The notes: generated by a model not told the origin, from the letters alone. A stretch of DNA of 14,278 nucleotides from Opitutia bacterium (GCA_004558035.1 SFEJ01000040.1:1-14278); one strand, 5' to 3'; positions 5,419 through 13,096 are shown, numbered from the stretch's first letter. Numbers and translations: made by a program.

Positions 5419-7014
5419 ATGATCGGATTTTTTCAAAACACAATGGCGAAGCACCACCGGCTGATGTTCGGGCTGCTTCTCGTGATCATCGTCGTCTCGT
5501 TCGTGTTCTACACGGGCTCGGGCAGCGCGATGGATCTGCTCGGCTTCCGCAGGTCTCCCGAAGTCTGCGGCGTGAAGCTCAACGAACGCGAGGCGGACGT
5601 GTACCGCAAGGCGGTCGCGCTGACGACGGGTCGCGACGTGAGCGAGGCGCAGTACCGCGCGGCGCTCGTGCAGCGCGTCGTGCTCGAGCACCTCGCCGAC
5701 GCCTATCAGATTCCCAATCCTTCGCAGGAGGAATTCGGCGCGTTCGCGCAGCGCTTTTTCGGGCTCGCGGAGGGCGAGGCGCTCCCGGATCCCAAGCGCT
5801 TCGGCATGGACGAAGACACGCTCAAGACGATTCTGATCCAGACCTGGCGCATCGGCGCGCTCAACGCGCTGTTCTCGGGATCGCCCGCGTCGTTCGACGA
5901 AGACGTCGCGCTGCGCTGGCGCGAGCTGAACACCCGGTGGACGGTCGAGACCGCCTCGCTCGCGCTGGACAAGATCGCCGTTTCGCCCGTCGCCTCGGAC
6001 GAAGCGCTCGAAAAATTCTACGCCGCGAACGCCGAGCGCTACCGCATCGCGCCGCTCGTCAGGCTTTCCTATGCCGTCGTCGCGCCGAGCGCCGAGGCGC
6101 GCGCGAAAATCGCCGAGCCGACCGACGCCGAGCTGAAGACGTTCGCGCGGATGCAGGACAAGAGCCTGCGCGACGACGCCGCGCTCGACGCCGAGCTCGC
6201 GAAAAACCGCGCCGGCTGGGCGCGCCGCTGGAAGGCGGACCGCCTTTCGCTTCAGGTCGCGTCGGCGACGTCCGACATGCTCGCCGAAAAGCTCGCGCAG
6301 GACATGCTCAATCCCGACGCGCCGGATTTCGACGCGGCGGTCAAGGCGTCCGGGCTCGACTTTAAGGACATTCCGGCGTTCCCGACGGATTCCGTTCCCG
6401 CCGACGCGCCCGTTCCCGCGGAGATTCTCCGCGACGTGACGGCGTCGCTCAATTCCACGCTCTGGCGTACGGACGCGATTCCCTACGGCGAAAACGCGCT
6501 GGTGATTCTCTTCCGCGGCAACGAGCCGTCTCGCGTTCCCGCGCTCGACGAAGTGCGCGCCCGCGTCGCCGAAGACTGGAAGCGCGCGGAAATCGGCAAG
6601 GCGCGCTTCGAGCGCGCGCGCGAGCTCGGCGAGACGCTCCGCGGGGAAGTCGCCGCCGGCAAGCCCTTCGCCGAAACCGCGAAGACGCTCGGCATGACGC
6701 CCGCGGAGGCGCCCGCGTTCTCGATGCGCGACTTCCCGGACGCGCTGCGTCCCTACGGCGCGGCGCTCTTCGAGACGCTGAAGACGACGCGGATCGACGC
6801 CGTTTCCGACATGCTGCTCGCGGGCGATTCCGCGCTCTTCGTCCGCCCGCTCAGGAAGGACGTTCCCGCGGCGGACGCGAAGTCGGAGGAACTCGCGCAG
6901 CTCGCGCGCTATCTCGACGCGCAGGTTTCCGCGATGACGCTGAACGTCCAGCTCGGCGAACGCGTCGGCGAAGAGCTCTTCAAGGTCTCGCCGCGCGCCG
7001 AAGCGGAAGAGTGA
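5419..7014 (+). CDS. PpiD/SurA-like membrane-anchored folding factor
   Basis: A 531-residue protein with a short cytoplasmic N-terminus, one transmembrane helix (about residues 15-32, LMFGLLLVIIVVSFVFYT) and a long extracytoplasmic part. That architecture, together with a SurA-N-like helical region after the membrane segment and helical repeats rich in Ala, Glu and Arg, resembles PpiD-type periplasmic chaperones that handle proteins emerging from the Sec translocon. A canonical parvulin catalytic motif is not apparent, so isomerase activity is doubtful and a chaperone role more likely. The middle (about 190-400) is probably a degenerate parvulin-like or lobe domain. The C-terminus ends in an acidic tail. 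It sits between hisC and folK, with only 10 bp before folK, implying co-transcription. The second half carries four exact copies of the repeated 9-mer and the first half none. Family assignment rests on architecture and is moderately confident. Confidence 0.72.
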   Translation: MIGFFQNTMAKHHRLMFGLLLVIIVVSFVFYTGSGSAMDLLGFRRSPEVCGVKLNEREADVYRKAVALTTGRDVSEAQYRAALVQRVVLEHLADAYQIPNPSQEEFGAFAQRFFGLAEGEALPDPKRFGMDEDTLKTILIQTWRIGALNALFSGSPASFDEDVALRWRELNTRWTVETASLALDKIAVSPVASDEALEKFYAANAERYRIAPLVRLSYAVVAPSAEARAKIAEPTDAELKTFARMQDKSLRDDAALDAELAKNRAGWARRWKADRLSLQVASATSDMLAEKLAQDMLNPDAPDFDAAVKASGLDFKDIPAFPTDSVPADAPVPAEILRDVTASLNSTLWRTDAIPYGENALVILFRGNEPSRVPALDEVRARVAEDWKRAEIGKARFERARELGETLRGEVAAGKPFAETAKTLGMTPAEAPAFSMRDFPDALRPYGAALFETLKTTRIDAVSDMLLAGDSALFVRPLRKDVPAADAKSEELAQLARYLDAQVSAMTLNVQLGERVGEELFKVSPRAEAEE

Positions 7015-7024
7015 TTTTCCTCGC

Positions 7025-7561
7025 ATGGCGCCGGAACGCATCGCCGTCGTCGCGCTCGGCGCCAATCTCGGCGACCGCGCCGAAACGCTCGGCGAGGCGC
7101 TGCGGCGCGTCGAGGCGGCGGGCGCGCGCGTGCTCGCCGTTTCGTCGCTTTACGAGACCGCGCCCATCGGCTGCGCGGCGGGCGCGCCGGATTTTCTGAA
7201 CGCCGCCGCGGCGCTGAGCGCGCCCGCGGGAACGACGCCGGAAAGCCTGCTCGCGACGCTCGCCGAGACGGAGACGGCGCTCGGGCGCGAACGCCCGTTT
7301 CCGAACGCGCCGCGCACCTGCGACCTGGACCTGATTTTTTTCGAGGCGGAGACGCGCGCGACGCCGGCGCTGACGCTCCCGCATCCGCGCTGGCGGGAAC
7401 GCGCGTTCGTGCTCGAACCGCTCGCGGAAATCCTTGAAGGCGGCGACGCCCGGCTCGCGCGCGAACCGTGGCGGACGCTGCGCCGCGAGACGCTCGCCGC
7501 GCTCGCCGCCGCGGACCGCTCCGGCGTGAGGCGCGCGGGAACGTTCCGATGGAAACGCTGA
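7025..7561 (+). CDS. folK: HPPK, 2-amino-4-hydroxy-6-hydroxymethyldihydropteridine diphosphokinase
   Basis: FolK transfers pyrophosphate from ATP to 6-hydroxymethyl-7,8-dihydropterin, the step before dihydropteroate synthase in folate synthesis. The 178 residues fit the family. Visible motifs are VVALGANLGDR (8-18), SLYETAPIG, DFLNAAAAL, and the active-site block PNAPRTCDLDLIFFE with the metal-binding DLD aspartates, followed by LPHPRWRERAFVLEPLAEI. The N-terminus follows the PpiD-like gene by 10 bp, and the last 13 bp overlap the start of comEC, so the three are almost certainly one transcript. No folP or folB is adjacent. The C-terminal tail (about 20 residues after the conserved core) is Arg/Ala-rich and unremarkable. 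Three exact copies of the repeated 9-mer lie within it (7226, 7393, 7535), encoding AGT, RER and AGT. Confidence 0.95.
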   Translation: MAPERIAVVALGANLGDRAETLGEALRRVEAAGARVLAVSSLYETAPIGCAAGAPDFLNAAAALSAPAGTTPESLLATLAETETALGRERPFPNAPRTCDLDLIFFEAETRATPALTLPHPRWRERAFVLEPLAEILEGGDARLAREPWRTLRRETLAALAAADRSGVRRAGTFRWKR

Positions 7562-9297
7562 AGGCGGCGCTCGGGAACGCACCCGACGGGGCGAGCGACG
7601 CGGCGGAAAAACGTTCCCGTCCGCTCCGGAATTTCCGCGCGCCGCTGCTCTGGATTCTCCTGCCGCAGCTCGCCGCGTGCGCGCTGTGCGAAAACGGCTT
7701 CGCGCTGCCGCGCGCGGCGTGCGTCGTCGCCTCGGGCGCGGCGTTCGCGCTCGCCGTTCTCGGCGCGTGCTTCGCGGACGGCTCCGCGTTCCCGCGCCGC
7801 TTCGGAAAAATCGCGCGCGACGTCTGGGCGCTTGCGCTGCCGCTCGCTGCGTTTTTTCTCGCCGGCGCGTGGTGGAGCGCGACCGCGCCGCGCCTCGTCG
7901 ACTGGAGCGCGTTTCCGGAGACGGAGGCCGTCGTCGAGCTCGAAGTCGAGACGCCGTTCCGTTCCGCGGGAAAGTCCTGGAGCGGGCTGGCGCGCGTGCG
8001 CGGGATTTCCGAGGACTGTTCGGCGCTCGTCGGCGCGCGCGTCTTCTACGTTTTCCGCAAGGCGGAAACGGACACGGCGCCGCTCGAAGGGACGCGGCTG
8101 CGGATGCGCGCCCTCGTCCGCGACGCGGCGGGCGACGCGCGGCTCGCCGAGGGCTTTCGGGATTTTCTGCGTTCCCGCCGCGTGAGCGCGCAGGCGACGG
8201 GCGGCGACCGTATTGAAATTTCGGATACGGCGACGGGATTCGACGCCGCGCTTTCCCGCCGTTTCGCGGCGATGAAGGCGGCGCTGATCTCGAAGCTCGT
8301 CGATCCGCGCTCGCCGCGGGAACGCGAACAGCGCGCGCTCGCGGCGATGCTTCTGGGCGAACGTTCGCTGCTGACGAGGGAGCAGCGAGACGACTTCGCG
8401 CTTTCGGGAACGACGCACATCTTCGCGGTGAGCGGGCTGCACGTCTCGCTTTTCGCGGCGCTGATCTTCGCCGCGTGTTCCCGCGCGCGGGCGCCGTTCT
8501 GGCTCACGGCGGCGGCGACGGTCGGCGTGACGTGGTTCTACGTGCGGCTCACGGGCGCGGCGCCGTCGGCGATGCGCGCGTGGACGATGATCGTCTTTCT
8601 GCTCGCAGCGCGGCTGCTGGGACGCCCGGCGCAGCCGCTGAACGCGCTGATCGCGTCGGCGTCGTTCGCGCTGTGGCGGGATCCGGCGCTTTTCGCGGAG
8701 CCGGGCTTCCGGCTTTCCTACGCCGTCGTCGCGTCGATTTTTCTCTACGGCGTGCCGCTCGGCGATTTTCTGCGTTCGCGGCTGCGGCTTTTCCGCTACG
8801 TTCCCGCGGCGAGCCTTTCGCGGGCGCGGCGCTTCGCGTCGGCGCTTTGGGAGAGGGGCTGCGCGGCGTTCGCGGTTTCGCTAGGCACGTTCGTCGCGGG
8901 CGCCCCGTTCGTCGCCGCGAGCTTCGGCGTCTTCACGCCGATCGCGGTTCTCGCGAACCTCGCGCTCGTCCCGTTTCTCGGGATTCTGCTGAGCGCGGGA
9001 CTCGTCTCCGCCGCGCTTTTCTGCGTGCCCGGGACCGCGCCGCTCGCGGAGCTGATCTGGCGCGCGGACGCCGCGCTGATGTTCTGCGCGGAGGCGTTCG
9101 CGGGAACGGCGGCGGCGATTCCGGCGGACGCGGAGACGCGCTTCGCGGACCCGCGCCTCGGCGCGCTCGGCGGGGCGCTCGTGCTGCTTGCGTTCGCGGT
9201 CGGGGCGTTTTCTCCCGCCGTCCGCGCGCGTCCGGCGCTGCGCTTCGCGTTCCCGCCGCTTTTCCTGCTCGCGTATCTGCTTGCGTTCGCCTTCTGA
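7549..9297 (+). CDS. comEC: ComEC/Rec2-family DNA-uptake channel
   Basis: A 582-residue polytopic inner-membrane protein. After a basic N-terminus come hydrophobic helices (about 32-75 and 92-110), a soluble ComEC N-terminal domain (about 125-230), then the Competence domain (about 260-520), with the hallmark THIFAVSGLHVSLF (289-302) and GAAPSAMRAW (337-346), followed by many membrane helices. ComEC proteins carry single-stranded transforming DNA across the inner membrane. The usual C-terminal metallo-beta-lactamase-like domain is absent: the protein ends in hydrophobic segments. Short versions like this are known in the family. The start at METLKAALG overlaps the end of folK by 13 bp; an earlier in-frame ATG lies deep inside folK and is rejected. 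Six exact copies of the repeated 9-mer fall in it, which is notable given its presumed function. Confidence 0.9.
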   Translation: METLKAALGNAPDGASDAAEKRSRPLRNFRAPLLWILLPQLAACALCENGFALPRAACVVASGAAFALAVLGACFADGSAFPRRFGKIARDVWALALPLAAFFLAGAWWSATAPRLVDWSAFPETEAVVELEVETPFRSAGKSWSGLARVRGISEDCSALVGARVFYVFRKAETDTAPLEGTRLRMRALVRDAAGDARLAEGFRDFLRSRRVSAQATGGDRIEISDTATGFDAALSRRFAAMKAALISKLVDPRSPREREQRALAAMLLGERSLLTREQRDDFALSGTTHIFAVSGLHVSLFAALIFAACSRARAPFWLTAAATVGVTWFYVRLTGAAPSAMRAWTMIVFLLAARLLGRPAQPLNALIASASFALWRDPALFAEPGFRLSYAVVASIFLYGVPLGDFLRSRLRLFRYVPAASLSRARRFASALWERGCAAFAVSLGTFVAGAPFVAASFGVFTPIAVLANLALVPFLGILLSAGLVSAALFCVPGTAPLAELIWRADAALMFCAEAFAGTAAAIPADAETRFADPRLGALGGALVLLAFAVGAFSPAVRARPALRFAFPPLFLLAYLLAFAF

Positions 9298-9346
9298 AAC
9301 GGGCAAAATCCGTAAACGTTTTTCAACAATCAAATCCGTAAAAATC

Positions 9347-10345
9347 ATGGCTAAAAATCCCATTCGTGTGACGATCACCGGCGCCGCCGGTCAGATCGCG
9401 TATTCGCTGATTTTCCGCATCGCGTCGGGTTCCGTCTTCGGTCCGGACCAGCCGGTCGCGCTGAATCTGCTTGAAATCGAGCCCGCACTGCCGAAGTGCA
9501 AGGGCGTCGTCATGGAACTCGAGGACTGCGCGTTCCCGCTCGTGACGGACATCGTCGCCACGTCCGATCCCGCCGTCGCGTTCAAGGACGCGAACTGGTG
9601 CCTCCTCGTCGGCTCGGTGCCGCGCAAGGCGGGCATGGAGCGCAAGGATCTGCTCGGCATCAACGGCAAGATCTTCGTCGGGCAGGGCAAGGCGATCGCC
9701 GAAAACGCGGCGAAGGACGTCCGCGTCTTCGTCGTCGGCAATCCGTGCAACACCAACGCGCTGATTGCGATGCGCCACGCGGCGGGCGTTCCCGAAGAGA
9801 ACTTCTTCGCGATGACGCGCCTTGACGAAAACCGCGGCAAGTCGCAGCTCGCGCAGAAGGCGGGCGTGCACGTCTCCGCCGTCAAGAACATGACGATCTG
9901 GGGCAACCACTCCTCCACGCAGTTCCCGGACTTCTTCAACGCGACGATCAACGGCAAGCCCGCGACGGAAGTCATCACCGACAAGGAATGGCTCGAAAAC
10001 TCGTTCATTCCGACCGTGCAGAAGCGCGGCGCGGCGATCATCGAAGCGCGCGGCGCTTCCTCGGCGGCCTCCGCGGCGAACGCGGCGTGCGAAACCGTGC
10101 GCAATCTCGTCACGCCGACCGCGCCGGGCGACTGGTACAGCGTCGGTGTCGTCTCCAAGGGCGAATACGGCACGGAGCCCGGCATCATCACCGGCTTCCC
10201 CGTCCGCACGAAGGCCGACGGCACCTGGGAAATCGTCGCGGGGCTGAAGATCAACGACTTCGCGCGCGCGAAGATCGACGCCTCGATTCAGGAACTCAAG
10301 GAAGAGCGCGACACCGCCGCCGAAGCTCTCGGCTGCAAGCTCTGA
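9347..10345 (+). CDS. mdh: Malate dehydrogenase, cytosolic type
   Basis: A 332-residue NAD(P)-dependent malate dehydrogenase that interconverts malate and oxaloacetate in central carbon metabolism. The dinucleotide-binding loop is TGAAGQIAYSL (11-21). VPRKAGMERKD (91-101) holds the substrate-binding arginines, GNPCNTNAL (131-139) the conserved Asn, RLDENR (158-163) the catalytic Asp region, and IWGNHSSTQFPD (184-195) the catalytic His. These blocks are those of the eukaryotic-cytosolic-like bacterial MDH group rather than the LDH-like group. The frame extends upstream into the comEC tail; the start MAKNPIRV is chosen because it matches the family. It follows comEC by 49 bp and ends just before a terminator, so it may close the hisC-to-mdh transcript or be driven separately. 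Only one exact 9-mer copy is inside (9531). No Shine-Dalgarno site is visible. Confidence 0.95.
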   Translation: MAKNPIRVTITGAAGQIAYSLIFRIASGSVFGPDQPVALNLLEIEPALPKCKGVVMELEDCAFPLVTDIVATSDPAVAFKDANWCLLVGSVPRKAGMERKDLLGINGKIFVGQGKAIAENAAKDVRVFVVGNPCNTNALIAMRHAAGVPEENFFAMTRLDENRGKSQLAQKAGVHVSAVKNMTIWGNHSSTQFPDFFNATINGKPATEVITDKEWLENSFIPTVQKRGAAIIEARGASSAASAANAACETVRNLVTPTAPGDWYSVGVVSKGEYGTEPGIITGFPVRTKADGTWEIVAGLKINDFARAKIDASIQELKEERDTAAEALGCKL

Positions 10346-10361
10346 GCCGCTTCCGACTCCG

Positions 10362-10411
10362 AAAATCCGTTCCCGCGGGAACTTTCTTCGCGGGAACGGG
10401 TTTGAATTTTT
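10362..10411 (+). terminator. Rho-independent terminator after mdh, built from the repeated 9-mer
   Basis: ccgttcccgcg (10367-10377) pairs with cgcgggaacgg (10389-10399) through an 11-nt loop. The stem can extend through aaat/gttt, and the run tttgaattttt follows. Both arms are exact 9-mer copies in inverted orientation (10368-10376 and 10390-10398). A competing perfect palindrome gttcccgcgggaac overlaps the left arm. Confidence 0.85.
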
Positions 10412-10443
10412 GATACTCACCCGAAAATCCTAAAAAGAAAAAC

Positions 10444-11931
10444 ATGAAAAAACTGAACACCATCCTCGCCGTTTCGGCGCTTGCGTTCGCGGCGTTCATG
10501 CCGCTTTCCGCCGAGACGACCGCCGCCGACGGTCTCAATCCCCAGTTCACGGCGCAGTGGACGCGCGGCGCCGACGGCGTCATCCGCACGGCCGTTCCCG
10601 CCCGTCCCGCCGGGCAGAAGCACGTGCTCGAACTGCGCACGCCCGCGCTGAAGACCGTCCGCGTCGCCTTCGTCGGGCTCGGCATGCGCGGCCCCGGCGC
10701 CGTCGAACGCTTCACGCACATGAAGGACGTCGGTCTGAACGTCGAGATCGTCGCGCTGTGCGACCATGAAAAATCGCGCGCCGACAACCAGAATCAGCGC
10801 CTCGGTCTGAATCTCCCCGATTCCGCGATCTACTACGGCGAAGACGGCTACAAGGCGCTCTGCAAGCGTCCGGACGTCGATCTCGTCTACATCGCGACGG
10901 ACTGGAACCACCACGTTCCCGTGGCGCTCTGCGCGATGGAAAACGGCAAGCACGCCGCGATCGAAGTGCCCTCGGCGATGTCGATCAAGGACTGCTGGGA
11001 TCTCATCAACACCTCCGAACGCACGCGCAAGCACTGTATCCAGCTTGAAAACTGCTGCTACGACTTCTTCGAGCTCAACACGCTCAACATGGCGAAGAAG
11101 GGCGTCTTCGGCGAAATCATCCGCGGCGAGGGCGCGTACATTCACGACCTCAGCGGCTTCTGGAACTGGTACTGGAAGAAGGACAAGAACGACAAGCTCG
11201 GCTGGCGTCTCGAATACAACCGCCTGCACCGCGGCGACGTCTATGCGACGCACGGGCTCGGGCCGGTCTGCCAGGTCATGGACATTCACCGCGGCGACCG
11301 CCTGACGACGCTCGTCGCCATGGACACTGGTTCCTTCATCGGCCGGGAACTCGTCAAGAACGCCACGGGCGCGGACTGCCCCGACTTCCAGAACGGCGAC
11401 CACACGACGACGCTCCTGCGCACTGCGAAGGGCAAGGTCATCGAGATCCAGCACAACGTCATGACGCCGCAGCCCTACAGCCGAAAATATCAGCTGACGG
11501 GAACGGCGGGCTTCGCGAACAAGTATCCGGTCGAAGGCTACGCGATCGAAGGCAAGAAAGCCGTCGTCGAAGGCGTGCCGAATCACGAAAATCTGAACGC
11601 GCACGGCTTCCTGCCTAGGGACGCGCGCAACGCCCTTATCGCCAAGTATCAGCACCCGCTGATCACGGAAATCGGTGAAAAGGCGAAGAACGTCGGCGGC
11701 CACGGCGGCATGGACTTCATCATGGACTACCGCATGGTGTACTGCCTGCAGAACGGTCTGCCGATGGACCTCGACGTGTACGACATCGCCGAATGGTGCT
11801 GCCTCGCCGAACTCGGCGCGATTTCCATGAACAACAACAGCGCTCCCGTCGAGGTGCCCGATTTCACGCGCGGCCACTGGAACGACGTCAAGGGCTACAA
11901 GATGTACACTTCCGAAAACACCTGGTACTGA
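10444..11931 (+). CDS. Secreted Gfo/Idh/MocA oxidoreductase, GH109-like
   Basis: This 495-residue protein has a Sec-type signal peptide (MKKLNTILAVSALAFAAFMP, likely cleaved after LSA at ~23), then a Rossmann NAD-binding domain opening with VAFVGLGMRGPGAVE (74-88) and a Gfo/Idh/MocA C-terminal domain. Blocks typical of glycoside hydrolase family 109 are present: YATHGLGPVCQ, SRKYQLTGTAGF with the conserved Tyr, and GHGGMDFIMDYR near the end. GH109 enzymes use tightly bound NAD+ and a redox mechanism to remove terminal alpha-N-acetylgalactosamine, for example from blood-group A or mucin glycans; a related sugar specificity is possible. Export to periplasm or surface fits glycan scavenging. It lies between two terminators, hence is monocistronic. 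Codon use is strongly biased (AAG for Lys, GAA for Glu, GTC for Val), suggesting high expression. The upstream region is only A-rich, without a Shine-Dalgarno site. Confidence 0.88.
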   Translation: MKKLNTILAVSALAFAAFMPLSAETTAADGLNPQFTAQWTRGADGVIRTAVPARPAGQKHVLELRTPALKTVRVAFVGLGMRGPGAVERFTHMKDVGLNVEIVALCDHEKSRADNQNQRLGLNLPDSAIYYGEDGYKALCKRPDVDLVYIATDWNHHVPVALCAMENGKHAAIEVPSAMSIKDCWDLINTSERTRKHCIQLENCCYDFFELNTLNMAKKGVFGEIIRGEGAYIHDLSGFWNWYWKKDKNDKLGWRLEYNRLHRGDVYATHGLGPVCQVMDIHRGDRLTTLVAMDTGSFIGRELVKNATGADCPDFQNGDHTTTLLRTAKGKVIEIQHNVMTPQPYSRKYQLTGTAGFANKYPVEGYAIEGKKAVVEGVPNHENLNAHGFLPRDARNALIAKYQHPLITEIGEKAKNVGGHGGMDFIMDYRMVYCLQNGLPMDLDVYDIAEWCCLAELGAISMNNNSAPVEVPDFTRGHWNDVKGYKMYTSENTWY

Positions 11932-11955
11932 TTCCGGGTTTCGGATTTCGAGAAG

Positions 11956-11994
11956 AGCGTTCCCGCCGGGCTTCCCCGCGGGAACGTTTTTTTT
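11956..11994 (+). terminator. Rho-independent terminator after the GH109-like gene
   Basis: cgttcccgc (11958-11966) pairs with gcgggaacg (11978-11986) through an 11-nt loop, extended by flanking pairs and followed by eight consecutive T (11987-11994). Both arms are exact copies of the repeated 9-mer. Confidence 0.92.
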
Positions 11995-12021
11995 GTGAGG
12001 TGATGGAAGTGACGGAGTTAT

Positions 12022-12165
12022 GGAGGTTATGAGGTTATGAGGTTATGAAGGTTATGGAGGTTGATTGCGTTTCGCTTCGCGAAAAAGATTTTTTGAAATC
12101 CTTTCGGCGAAGCCGAACGCAAAGAACTTCATAACCTCCATAACCTCGTCACCTTCATAACCTCC
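12022..12165. repeat. 144-bp imperfect palindrome with GAGGTTAT repeats
   Basis: The left arm is iterated gaggttat/gaaggttat units followed by ttgcgtttcgcttcgcgaaa. The right arm is nearly its reverse complement (ctttcggcgaagccgaacgc, then aacctc/cttcataacctcc units), meeting at a small turn gattt-tttg-aaatc centred near 12093. Each arm is about 72 bp, with scattered mismatches and a one-base gap. It lies after a terminator and before the aroQ promoter region, outside genes. It has the shape of a MITE- or REP-like mobile palindrome, but no transposase or target-site duplication is evident. Confidence 0.65.
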
Positions 12166-12190
12166 CTCTTCCCGCGCGCGAATTTTCCGC

Positions 12191-12219
12191 TTCACGCGTT
12201 CCCGCGAAGCGAGTATCGT
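12191..12219 (+). promoter_or_regulatory. Possible promoter of aroQ
   Basis: TTCACG (12191-12196), a 17-bp spacer, then TATCGT (12214-12219), seven bases before the ATG. The spacer holds an exact repeated 9-mer (12197-12205). The same TATCGT hexamer stands before the nitroreductase-like gene. A transcript starting here would be leaderless or nearly so. Low certainty. Confidence 0.3.
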
Positions 12220-12226
12220 TGCGGGC

Positions 12227-12658
12227 ATGAAAAAAATCGGCATTCTCAACGGCCCGAATCTCAATTGGCTCGGAAAACGCGAACCCGCGATTTACGGAAG
12301 CACGACGCTCGCGGACGTCGAAAAGGCGCTCGCCGCGCGCGCGGCGGAGCTCGGCTGCGAAATCGAATGCTTCCAGAGCAACAGCGAAGGCGCGCTGCTG
12401 GACAAGATCTACGACTGGGCGGCGCGCGGCTTCTGCGGGCTCGTCGTCAATCCCGGCGCGTTCACGCACACGAGCGTCGCGCTGCGCGACTGTATCGCGG
12501 GCGCGGGCGTTCCCGCCGTCGAGGTGCACATCTCCAACGTCCACGCGCGCGAGGAATTCCGCAAGCGTTCGCTGACGGCGCCGGTCTGCGTCGGGCAGAT
12601 CTGCGGACTGGGCGTCGCGGGCTACGCGCACGCGCTGGAATTTCTCGCGAAGCGCTGA
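12227..12658 (+). CDS. aroQ: 3-dehydroquinate dehydratase, type II
   Basis: A 143-residue type II dehydroquinase, the normal size, forming dodecamers in known members. It removes water from 3-dehydroquinate to give 3-dehydroshikimate in the shikimate pathway to aromatic amino acids. Family motifs are ILNGPNLNWLGKREPAIYG (6-24) with the catalytic tyrosine Y23, FQSNSEGALLDKI (49-61), VVNPGAFTHTSVALRD (73-88) and VEVHISNVHAREEFR (98-112) with catalytic histidine H101. The gene follows the palindromic repeat and a possible promoter, and precedes the nitroreductase-like gene by 59 bp. One exact repeated 9-mer lies inside (12508), encoding GVPAV. No Shine-Dalgarno site is seen. Confidence 0.96.
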   Translation: MKKIGILNGPNLNWLGKREPAIYGSTTLADVEKALAARAAELGCEIECFQSNSEGALLDKIYDWAARGFCGLVVNPGAFTHTSVALRDCIAGAGVPAVEVHISNVHAREEFRKRSLTAPVCVGQICGLGVAGYAHALEFLAKR

Positions 12659-12679
12659 AGCCGCGCGGTGAGAATCCCG

Positions 12680-12707
12680 TTGAGTTTTGAGCGGCTTCGC
12701 TTATCGT
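12680..12707 (+). promoter_or_regulatory. Possible promoter before the nitroreductase-like gene
   Basis: TTGAGT (12680-12685), a 16-bp spacer, then TATCGT (12702-12707), ten bases before the ATG at 12718. It shares its -10-like hexamer with the aroQ candidate. Prediction by eye. Confidence 0.3.
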
Positions 12708-12717
12708 AAAAAAAGTC

Positions 12718-13080
12718 ATGAATCAGGAACTTCTTAATCTCATTCTCGCGCGCCGGAGCGTCCGCCGCTACGACGCCGCGAAACCCGTCGAGGAATCCGC
12801 CCTGGAGACGCTCTGCCGCGCCGCGCTCGCCGCGCCCTCGGCGCGCAACCAGCAGCTGCGCGAGCTCGTCGTCGTGACGAAGCGCGAGACGCTGGACACG
12901 CTCGGCGCCGTGCTGCCGAACGCGCCGATGCTCAAGGACGCGGGCGCGGCGCTCGTCGTCTGCGGCGTTCCCGCGCGGCTGATGCCGATGGCGCTCCTCA
13001 CGATCGGCGTTCCGCTGGACGGCACGGAGCGCGCCAAGGACAAATGGAAGCCGGAAAAGATTCACCGCGAAAAATTCTGA
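12718..13080 (+). CDS. Nitroreductase-family protein with internal deletion
   Basis: The 120 residues start as a standard FMN-dependent nitroreductase: ILARRSVRRYD (9-19) with the FMN phosphate-binding arginines, then LCRAALAAPSARNQQLREL (32-50) and VVVTKRE. They end as one too: MPMALLTIGVP followed by KDKWKPEKIHREKF, the usual C-terminus. Between AALVVCG (77-83) and LMPMALL (88-94) about 50-60 residues of the family are missing, including the central helix and the dimer/FMN contact region (typically D-x-x-A-A-x-x-N-L-L-L-A-A). The frame is intact across the junction, so this is an in-frame deletion derivative, likely unable to bind FMN normally and possibly a decaying gene. An exact repeated 9-mer (12966-12974) sits at the apparent junction. 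It is 16 bp before xseB. A naturally short branch or an assembly artefact are alternatives. Confidence 0.75.
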   Translation: MNQELLNLILARRSVRRYDAAKPVEESALETLCRAALAAPSARNQQLRELVVVTKRETLDTLGAVLPNAPMLKDAGAALVVCGVPARLMPMALLTIGVPLDGTERAKDKWKPEKIHREKF

Positions 13081-13096
13081 AACCGATTTTCCGACC

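Noticed and set aside
5248..7065. 605-codon - strand frame opposite the PpiD-like gene
   Set aside because: Antisense shadow; the + strand reading has a membrane segment and fits its neighbours, while the - strand reading is an Arg-rich string without domains.
7150..8442. Long - strand frame opposite folK and comEC, and similar Arg-rich frames across the window
   Set aside because: High-GC shadow frames of real genes, with Arg/Ala/Glu-rich translations and no family motifs.
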